Shown here: piece after piece, positions 6,388-11,542 of the stretch
How positions within the stretch are numbered: position 1 is the first letter of the stretch
How the letters are laid out: each line of letters opens with the position of its first letter
Assembly (NCBI GenBank): GCA_030635485.1
Contig: DAOVYS010000059.1
Location: forward strand, 1 to 11,542
From: Pseudomonadota bacterium
GTDB lineage: Bacteria > Desulfobacterota > Desulfobulbia > Desulfobulbales > DAOVYS01
Reading direction: 5' to 3'
DNA length: 11,542 nucleotides
Notes under the pieces: model-generated
What the model saw: only the letters and a program-made list of their open reading frames with translations
What the model was told of the DNA's origin: nothing
Database searches by the model: none
Program-made: the position numbers and the translations under genes

Positions 6388-7494
6388 ATGGAAGGGCACG
6401 ATACCGAGACTCCGGCTGCGCTCCATGATTTCGATGCCGGGAAAGAGAAAAAATCCGGAAGATTTTTTGCTGTGTCACTGCTTATTATTGCGGCAGCGCT
6501 TGTTGGATGTTTTATGGTGTCGATGTGGATCTATTCCTATTCCACCACTCCAGGCCCCTCGCACATGGCCGGCGGGATCGAAGTGGTTATTCCGACTGAA
6601 ACCGGCTTTACCCGGATAAGTACGATTCTTGCGGAAAACGGGGTTATCCGGGATGACATCCGTTTCAGGCTCCTTGCCGGGCTCATGGGGGTTGCTCATC
6701 GATTAAAGGCCGGAGAATATTCTTTTGAGCCATGCCTTACCCCTTACGAGGTGCTTTGCAAACTGGAAGAGGGGAAGGTTGTCCGAAGGCTGGTCACTAT
6801 CCCGGAGGGAGTCACTGTTTCTCTGATTGCGGATATCCTGGCGGATGAAGGCCGGGTGGACCGTAATCGTTTTTTTGAATTGGTTCACGATACCGCTTTT
6901 ATTAAGGAATTCGGCATCAAGGCAGACAGCCTTGAGGGGTATCTTTTTCCTGATACTTATCATTTGGAACACGGGCAGACCGAGGAGTCCATTATCAGAA
7001 TGATGGTTGCCCGTTTGCGTGAGATGTGGCCGGAGGGTGTCGCAGCGCCCGGAAAGCCGCTCACATTTTCCCGCCACGAGATCCTGACACTTGCCTCGAT
7101 TGTTGAAAAGGAAACAGCCAGGCCGGAGGAAAGAGTGATGATCGCATCGGTCTTTCTGAACCGCCTGAAAAGGGGAATGCGGTTGCAGACCGATCCCACC
7201 GTGATCTACGGTCTTGCTGAATTTGACGGGAATTTGACGCGGAGTGACCTGAAAAAGTCAACCCCGTACAATACCTATCTGATAAAGGGGCTGCCTCCCG
7301 GACCTATTGCAAGCCCGGGGCTGGCTTCCATCGAGGCTGTCATACAATCGTTTGGAGAGTCGTCATCTTCTGGAAATGTAGGTGGCGGATATCTCTATTT
7401 TGTTTCCATGAACGATGGCTCCGGGGCTCACCATTTTTCCAGAACCTTGAAAGAGCATAACCGGGCAGTGGCCAGGTTTCAGAAGCGTAATTAG
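6388..7494 (+). CDS. mltG: endolytic murein transglycosylase MltG (YceG family)
   Basis: MltG is an inner-membrane enzyme that cleaves glycan strands of nascent peptidoglycan and sets their length. Residues 1-25 are cytoplasmic, 26-49 form one membrane anchor, and the rest would lie in the periplasm. The family signatures are clear: PEGVTV (about 136-141), LEGYLFPDTY (about 181-190), the catalytic region IVEKET with candidate Glu240, RLQTDPTVIYG (about 267-277) and the C-terminal YFVSMNDGSGAHHFS block. The 368 residues are typical. No clear ribosome site precedes the ATG, so translational coupling or an A-rich leader may matter. The stop codon TAG and the preceding AAT are the first unit of a heptanucleotide array that runs on to provide the ribosome site of the next gene. 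In many bacteria mltG sits with tmk and holB; here it follows lon. Confidence 0.96.
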   Translation: MEGHDTETPAALHDFDAGKEKKSGRFFAVSLLIIAAALVGCFMVSMWIYSYSTTPGPSHMAGGIEVVIPTETGFTRISTILAENGVIRDDIRFRLLAGLMGVAHRLKAGEYSFEPCLTPYEVLCKLEEGKVVRRLVTIPEGVTVSLIADILADEGRVDRNRFFELVHDTAFIKEFGIKADSLEGYLFPDTYHLEHGQTEESIIRMMVARLREMWPEGVAAPGKPLTFSRHEILTLASIVEKETARPEERVMIASVFLNRLKRGMRLQTDPTVIYGLAEFDGNLTRSDLKKSTPYNTYLIKGLPPGPIASPGLASIEAVIQSFGESSSSGNVGGGYLYFVSMNDGSGAHHFSRTLKEHNRAVARFQKRN

Positions 7495-7523
7495 GAATTA
7501 CGAATTACGAATTAGGAGTTAGT
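7489..7523 (+). repeat. heptanucleotide tandem array, AATTA(C/G)G type, copy 2
   Basis: Units are AATTAGG, AATTACG, AATTACG, AATTAGG and a degenerate AGTTAGT. The first unit supplies the last codon and stop of mltG, exactly as in the array at 1-37. The fourth unit and its continuation give AGGAG (7514-7518), the ribosome binding site of the decarboxylase gene, eight bases before its ATG. Confidence 0.85.
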
Positions 7524-7526
7524 AGT

Positions 7527-8513
7527 ATGGCCGTATATCCTTCTCATATTTCCCCTCATTCAGCTTATGACAGGAAACGTGTTCTTGTGACCGGCGGGGC
7601 CGGATTTTTGGGTAGTCATCTGTGTGAGAGGCTGTTGGAAGAAGGCTTTGATGTCCTGTGTGTGGATAGTTTTTTTACCGGAACAAAGGCCAATGTTGAG
7701 CACCTTATTTCCAACCCCTATTTTGAGATCATTCGCCATGATGTCTGTCAGCCTCTTTTTGTCGAGATTGACGAGATTTACAACCTTGCCTGTCCTGCAT
7801 CCCCGATCCATTACCAGTACAATCCCGTTCATACGACCAAGACCTCGGTGATGGGGGCGTTGAACATGCTGGGGCTTGCCAAGAGATGTAATGCGAGGAT
7901 CATGCAGGCATCCACATCCGAAGTGTACGGCGACCCGGAAGAGCATCCCCAGAGTGAGGGATACTGGGGCAACGTGAATCCCATTGGAGTCAGATCCTGC
8001 TACGATGAAGGAAAAAGGTGCGCAGAGGCCCTGTTTTTCGATTACCGTAGGCAGCATTCCATGTTAATCAAAGTAGCCAGGATCTTTAATACATATGGCC
8101 CCAGGATGCATCCGAATGATGGGAGAGTGGTCAGCAACTTCATCGTTCAGGCGCTGCGAGGAGACGACATTACGGTTTACGGCAGCGGACAACAAACCCG
8201 TTCATTCTGCTATGTGGATGATCTGATCAATGGGTTTGTCAGATTGATGAATACGCCCGATGATTTCACCGGTCCGGTTAATCTGGGTAATCCGATTGAG
8301 TTCACGATCCTGGAACTTGCGGAAAAAATTATTGGAATGGTGGGCAGTAAGTCCAGGATAGTCTTTTCTCCGCTGCCTGCCGACGATCCTGTCCAGAGAC
8401 AGCCGGACATAGGTCTGGCAATGGCAGCCCTGGATTGGCAGCCTCTAATTTCATTGGAAAAAGGGTTGGGAAAAACGATCGCATATTTTGACAACCTGCT
8501 TTCAATGCAGTAA
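7527..8513 (+). CDS. UDP-glucuronate decarboxylase (UDP-xylose synthase), extended SDR family
   Basis: The enzyme converts UDP-glucuronate to UDP-xylose and CO2 with bound NAD+, in the cytoplasm. The Rossmann motif is TGGAGFLGSH (residues 22-31). The substrate and catalytic residues fit the UXS/ArnA-decarboxylase group: ASTSEVYGDP with Ser131 and Glu132 (matching Ser433 and Glu434 of ArnA), and CYDEGKR with Tyr159 and Lys163. The segments ACPASPIHYQ (about 89-98) and ARIFNTYGPRMHPNDGRVVS (about 189-208) are characteristic of this family rather than of UDP-glucose epimerase or dTDP-glucose dehydratase. The 328 residues are a full-length single-domain form. The start is ATG with AGGAG eight bases upstream, lying within the heptamer array. 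It is 32 bases after mltG. The next gene is a membrane glycosyltransferase, so UDP-xylose may feed a surface glycan; that link is inferred. Confidence 0.92.
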   Translation: MAVYPSHISPHSAYDRKRVLVTGGAGFLGSHLCERLLEEGFDVLCVDSFFTGTKANVEHLISNPYFEIIRHDVCQPLFVEIDEIYNLACPASPIHYQYNPVHTTKTSVMGALNMLGLAKRCNARIMQASTSEVYGDPEEHPQSEGYWGNVNPIGVRSCYDEGKRCAEALFFDYRRQHSMLIKVARIFNTYGPRMHPNDGRVVSNFIVQALRGDDITVYGSGQQTRSFCYVDDLINGFVRLMNTPDDFTGPVNLGNPIEFTILELAEKIIGMVGSKSRIVFSPLPADDPVQRQPDIGLAMAALDWQPLISLEKGLGKTIAYFDNLLSMQ

Positions 8514-8614
8514 ATCGGACTTTTTACGGTAAATATTCGGCAGCACTGTCAAACATTTACAGACCGAGGTTTTTTGTAATATTTCCACACAAGCCGAATA
8601 TTTACTTTTTACGA
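8514..8614. other. 101-base gap occupied by a small inserted element
   Basis: The gap between the decarboxylase stop and the glycosyltransferase start consists almost entirely of one 77-bp element and its 8-bp duplicated target. Without the element and one target copy, only 16 bases would separate the two genes. Confidence 0.8.
8521..8613. mobile_element. 77-bp non-autonomous IS66-like MITE with 8-bp target duplication
   Basis: Perfect 13-bp inverted repeats GTAAATATTCGGC (8529-8541) and GCCGAATATTTAC (8593-8605) bound a 77-bp element. Immediately outside both ends lies the same octamer, TTTTTACG (8521-8528 and 8606-8613). IS66-family elements are known to have ends starting GTAA and to make 8-bp target duplications, and this element shows both. 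The 51-bp interior cannot encode a transposase, so it would depend on one in trans. The intact ends and perfect duplication suggest a fairly recent insertion or internal deletion of a full element. Confidence 0.85.
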
Positions 8615-10189
8615 GTGCATCAAAATATGAATCGTGGGATACGTTGGTTGCCGCTGGGTGTTGTATTCGGTGCAGGTTTTTTTCTGAGGCTATATTCCTA
8701 TCATCATACTTATGTCCTCAATCCTGACGGCATATTGTATATTCAACAGGCCAGGGCGTTATTTTACGGGTTGTTTGATTCCATAACAACGTGTTACTCC
8801 TGGTTTTCTCCCCTGCCTATTCTGATAGCGGTCAATTATAAGATATTCGGCAATTGGTTGATAGCGGCCAAGATCGTATCAGTGATCTTCGGCACTGCCA
8901 CTTTATTCCCTCTATATTTAATACTCCGACAATTTCTGGACAAACATTCCGCTTTGATAACATTGTTGGTATTTGCAGTGAATCCGCTATTTGTATTCTT
9001 AAGCGCGGATGTGCTCAGGGATCCGGTTTATTGGTTTTTAATGACTCTTGGTCTATGTCTGTTTATTAGAAATAATAATAGACAGGGGTTTTCAATAAGC
9101 ATGTCACTGAGTTGTCTCTTCTTTATTTTGGCAGTATGGACCAGGATTGAAGCGATAATATTTGTCGCAGTTTCACCGATCTTTTTGTTAGTTACGGAAC
9201 ATGAGAGAAAATGGAGCAGATTTTTCTCATTTATGATTCCGATAGTAATACTTTTTCTGGCCGGATTAGCACTGTTAGTACTCTGTCGGACAAATATAAA
9301 TGAATTCATTGCTCTTGAAAGAGTCTTTGAAATGGTTACTGAAATTGGTGATGAATATGCAACTATGAGGTGTAGAATAAGTGAGTTGATTGATCATACT
9401 CCTAAGGAAATGAGCAGATTCTTCCTTCCCGAAGTGCGAAATTTACTTTGGTGGCTTGCATTAGGCATATTGTTAGTGGAAACGACCCGAACCTTTTTTC
9501 TGCCGTTTTTTCTGGTTTTTATCATTGGTCTTGCCGGGGCGGGAAAACGAATAAGGCAGGATGTTAACTTATGTTATTTGACATTAATGGGCATTGTCGC
9601 GATAATTCTTCTCTATTTTCAGATATTGCATGATTGGATCATGACGAAACGGTTCGTAGCGTTGTTTTTTTTCCCTGTTTTTGTTTTTCCCGGGTTCGGT
9701 TTTAAGAGAATTGCCGATATCATAATGCGGCGATTACCCGGCAGAGAAATTGGTATTTATGTTGCTATTGGCTTGTTGATTTTTTTTGTTGCCCTGCCTA
9801 AGAATTTAAAGGAAAATCGAGAAGATAAGGTAGTCTTTCAGGAGATTGGGAGGTATATTACAACGCGCGAGGGAAACGGTCATGAGATTTTGACGGCAGG
9901 CTCGTTCAAGAGGATTAAATTAATCCATTTTTTTTCAAATTTGAATTATAAGGGAGCCCCCTGCTTTAGTAAAAGTAACAGGATAGGCAGACATGTCCCG
10001 GTGAATATCTCCTTTTTGCGAGATAATAATTTTACATATTTTGTCTGGGACGAGGAAAATCGGTCTGCTGCCGAACTTGAAATGTTCAGAAAAGAGTATG
10101 CTCAGGATCTGACCGAAGTGGGAGAGTGGCAGGACAGGAAATTGGGCAGACTGGTTGTTTTTAGGGTTGAACCTCGGTCTGTGTATTGA
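8615..10189 (+). CDS. polytopic membrane glycosyltransferase, GT39/ArnT-like (GT-C fold)
   Basis: Proteins of this type transfer a sugar from a polyprenyl-phosphate donor to a lipid, protein or glycan on the outer face of the inner membrane. The N-terminal part has a short cytoplasmic end, a first helix (about 11-29), then the first periplasmic loop with NPDGILYIQQAR (36-47), in which Asp38 is the expected catalytic acid position. About ten further hydrophobic segments lie between residues 75 and 397, and a soluble C-terminal part covers about 398-524. Length and layout fit the family, but donor and acceptor cannot be read from the sequence. The longest frame starts with GTG at 8615, one base after the inserted element; ATG at 8627 is an alternative and neither has a strong ribosome site. 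Codons look more A/T-rich than in lon or the decarboxylase gene, which may mean separate ancestry. Confidence 0.82.
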   Translation: MHQNMNRGIRWLPLGVVFGAGFFLRLYSYHHTYVLNPDGILYIQQARALFYGLFDSITTCYSWFSPLPILIAVNYKIFGNWLIAAKIVSVIFGTATLFPLYLILRQFLDKHSALITLLVFAVNPLFVFLSADVLRDPVYWFLMTLGLCLFIRNNNRQGFSISMSLSCLFFILAVWTRIEAIIFVAVSPIFLLVTEHERKWSRFFSFMIPIVILFLAGLALLVLCRTNINEFIALERVFEMVTEIGDEYATMRCRISELIDHTPKEMSRFFLPEVRNLLWWLALGILLVETTRTFFLPFFLVFIIGLAGAGKRIRQDVNLCYLTLMGIVAIILLYFQILHDWIMTKRFVALFFFPVFVFPGFGFKRIADIIMRRLPGREIGIYVAIGLLIFFVALPKNLKENREDKVVFQEIGRYITTREGNGHEILTAGSFKRIKLIHFFSNLNYKGAPCFSKSNRIGRHVPVNISFLRDNNFTYFVWDEENRSAAELEMFRKEYAQDLTEVGEWQDRKLGRLVVFRVEPRSVY

Positions 10190-10199
10190 GTTGGAACAC

Positions 10200-10488
10200 C
10201 GCTAGTCCTGCCCTTTGCCCATAAGTACTGTATAGGTAAAACCCCGACAGGGGTGAAGGCGTATAGCCGGTGTGCTTCAGCCACCGGTAACGGATAAACC
10301 CAACATGTCAGTCATGAAGGGACGGCGTTTTTTTGGGGGGATCGGCCACGGGAAGGCGTCGTCCCTTCAGGACGATCCTCTGTATGCACCCCATACCAGT
10401 GGCTGAAGCACACCGGCTATACGCCATTTCCCCTTTGGGGAATAAAATTATCCATGCACTGATTTATGGGGAAATGGCATCGCTAGTC
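10200..10488. mobile_element. 273-bp foldback (nested palindrome) element with 8-bp direct repeats
   Basis: The octamer CGCTAGTC flanks the element (10200-10207 and 10481-10488). Just inside are imperfect ends TGCCCTTTGCCCATAAGT (10209-10226) and, inverted, 10462-10479, with 15 of 18 matching. Further in lie paired small hairpins CCCC-GACA-GGGG (10242-10253) and CCCC-TTT-GGGG (10430-10440). Next come 32-bp arms at 10258-10289 and 10394-10425 with one mismatch, then 12-bp arms at 10316-10327 and 10357-10368 with one mismatch. All arm pairs are centred near 10342, so the whole element is one nested palindrome. It encodes no transposase. It fits a foldback MITE. The family is unknown to me, and the direct repeats could also belong to a larger repeat unit. 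Confidence 0.75.
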
Positions 10489-10624
10489 ACCATTGCCGCC
10501 GCCCACCAATAAATTTCGGGCAAGGCACTCCTTACTAAAGCGTTTCGCACCTTGTGCTCCCCCCCTTGAAAATTTGGTATTCAATGCTTACTAATTCCAG
10601 GACGTCGGTTTTTAAGGTGATCTG

Positions 10625-10679
10625 GCCTACTCAGTGTCTGTCCAGAAATGTTACATTTCTGGACAGACACTGAGTAGGC
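10625..10679. repeat. perfect 55-bp palindrome (27-bp arms, one-base centre)
   Basis: The arms 10625-10651 and 10653-10679 are perfect inverted copies, with T at 10652 as the centre. The arm begins GCCTACTCAGTGTCTGTCC and resembles a typical insertion-sequence end, so the structure could be two terminal repeats joined head to head. As RNA it would form a very stable hairpin ending 24 bases before the start of the secretion gene. No T run follows, so it is not a standard terminator, though it could block read-through or protect an mRNA end. Confidence 0.9.
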
Positions 10680-10703
10680 TCCATTCTGAACAAGAGAAGA
10701 AAA

Positions 10704-11542
10704 TTGAATAATATTTCTATTAAAGACCCCAAAAATGAATTGCGTCTTGTTTTGGGCAGGCTTAAGGGGTCGTTTCTTACTGTTGGTTTTTTCAGCCTGT
10801 TCATTAATCTTTTGGCGCTGGTCCCGGCATTATATATGCTTCAGCTTTACGGCCGTGTTCTGGCGAGTCGTAGCGAGCCTACCCTGATTATGCTGACCCT
10901 GCTCGCGGTTCTCTTTTTTGTGGTCATGGGTTTGCTCGAATTTGTCCGGTCGCGGATACTGATCCGGGTTGGCGCCAGAATGGAGGCCATGCTTAACAAG
11001 AGACTGTTTGATGCAATGTTCCGGCTCAGCGTCAACCAGCCAGGCTCAAGTGGCGCCCAGCCCCTCCGTGATCTCACTAATATCCGCCAGTTTATGACCG
11101 GCAACGGTCTTTTTGCCTTATTTGACAGCCCATGGATGCCTATTTATATAGCTTTGCTGTTTTTTTTCCATCCCTTGTACGGCTGGTTTTCAATCGTGGC
11201 CGCAGTTGTGCTGCTTATTTTTACTCTTCTTAATGAATTGACCACCAAAAAACTCCTGTCCACTGCAAATGCCAATAGTATAAAATCGTTTAACCTTGCC
11301 GCCGGCCACCTGCGCAATGCCGAGGTCGTGCATGCCATGGGGATGCAGCAGAATCTTCGTGAGCGGTGGTTAAAGGGACATTATGCCTTTTTAAACACAC
11401 AGAATCGGGCCAGCGATAATGCCAGTATCTGGGCCAACCTCAGTAAAACAATGCGTGTCATGTCACAGTCTCTTATGCTCGGGATTGGGGCATATCTGGC
11501 AATTAAAGGGGAAGTCAGTCCCGGGATGATGATTGCCGGATC
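10704..11542 (+). CDS. type I secretion system permease/ATPase, PrtD-like, 5' part only
   Basis: This is the inner-membrane ABC exporter of a type I secretion system, which drives one-step export of repeat-containing proteins with a membrane fusion protein and an outer-membrane TolC-like channel. The visible 279 residues are part of the ABC transmembrane domain. Signature segments are LVPALYMLQLYGRVLASRSE (39-58), VRSRILIRVGARMEAML (81-97) and FDSPWMPIYIALLFFFHPLY (140-159), all characteristic of the PrtD/HasD/AprD group. Membrane helices lie near 23-46, 59-80, 145-157 and 161-178. There is no N-terminal peptidase C39 domain. The ATP-binding domain must lie beyond the window edge. The start is inferred as TTG (10704-10706) with the weak purine-rich AAGAGAAG upstream, because the next in-frame ATG falls inside the first conserved block. 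The frame is open to the edge. Confidence 0.88.
   Translation, partial: MNNISIKDPKNELRLVLGRLKGSFLTVGFFSLFINLLALVPALYMLQLYGRVLASRSEPTLIMLTLLAVLFFVVMGLLEFVRSRILIRVGARMEAMLNKRLFDAMFRLSVNQPGSSGAQPLRDLTNIRQFMTGNGLFALFDSPWMPIYIALLFFFHPLYGWFSIVAAVVLLIFTLLNELTTKKLLSTANANSIKSFNLAAGHLRNAEVVHAMGMQQNLRERWLKGHYAFLNTQNRASDNASIWANLSKTMRVMSQSLMLGIGAYLAIKGEVSPGMMIAG

Larger units (their letters stand above)
10190..10703. other. 514-base gene-free region packed with palindromic elements
   Basis: No credible gene was found on either strand. The region holds a foldback element (10208-10480), an unassigned stretch (10489-10624) and a perfect 55-bp palindrome (10625-10679). The unassigned stretch includes a poly-C run at 10559-10566 and, on the minus strand, a short stop-free segment that is too short to call a gene and may be part of a larger repeat. 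Confidence 0.6.

Noticed and set aside
7560..8057. 165-codon open frame on the minus strand inside the decarboxylase gene
   Set aside because: It is antisense to the NAD-binding and catalytic region of a well-recognised enzyme; no start signal or homology is evident.
10208..10480. CRISPR repeat array or rho-independent terminator in the repeat-rich gap
   Set aside because: The repeats are inverted and nested round one centre, not direct with regular spacers, and no stem is followed by a T run.
10489..10624. Short minus-strand stop-free segment that might be a gene remnant
   Set aside because: It is only about 35 codons, has no start signal, and may be a portion of a dispersed repeat.

Overview
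The window looks like a chromosomal segment of a Gram-negative bacterium, most probably a Desulfobacterota (deltaproteobacterial) lineage. The basis is the mixture of envelope genes (periplasmic parvulin-type isomerase with a signal peptide, MltG, a PrtD-like type I secretion ABC protein) and the general style of the Lon and UDP-glucuronate decarboxylase proteins. No rRNA or other marker gene is present, so the placement is an inference.

Layout, left to right. 1-1237: an unrecognised 401-residue protein on the minus strand. 1379-1672: a small three-helix membrane protein on the plus strand. 1821-3602: two minus-strand genes, a stand-alone GlmU-like left-handed beta-helix protein followed by a secreted SurA/PpiC-like peptidyl-prolyl isomerase. 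3603-3989: a 387-base gap with a 145-bp inverted-repeat element and a REP-like hairpin. 3990-10189: a plus-strand run of four genes, lon, mltG, a UDP-glucuronate decarboxylase (UDP-xylose synthase) and a GT39/ArnT-like polytopic glycosyltransferase. 10190-10703: a 514-base gene-free stretch with a large foldback element and a perfect 55-bp palindrome. 10704-end: the 5' part of a type I secretion system permease/ATPase with a TTG start, cut by the window edge.

The genes are mostly recognisable families. Lon handles cytoplasmic protein quality control, MltG cuts nascent peptidoglycan, the decarboxylase makes UDP-xylose, and the neighbouring membrane glycosyltransferase could put a sugar on a lipid or surface polymer. 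The parvulin acts in periplasmic folding.

The most unusual content lies between the genes. A 77-bp element has perfect 13-bp terminal inverted repeats beginning GTAA and is flanked by a perfect 8-bp direct repeat. This is the signature of an IS66-type insertion, here without transposase, and it separates the decarboxylase from the glycosyltransferase; removing it would leave a 16-nt intergenic spacing. A 273-bp element is an almost fully symmetric nested palindrome flanked by an 8-bp direct repeat. A 145-bp element carries 21-bp ends. There is also a 55-bp perfect palindrome. Three genes end directly in heptanucleotide tandem arrays, and in two of them the array itself supplies the last codon and the stop codon. 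No CRISPR array, tRNA, rRNA or intact transposase was seen.
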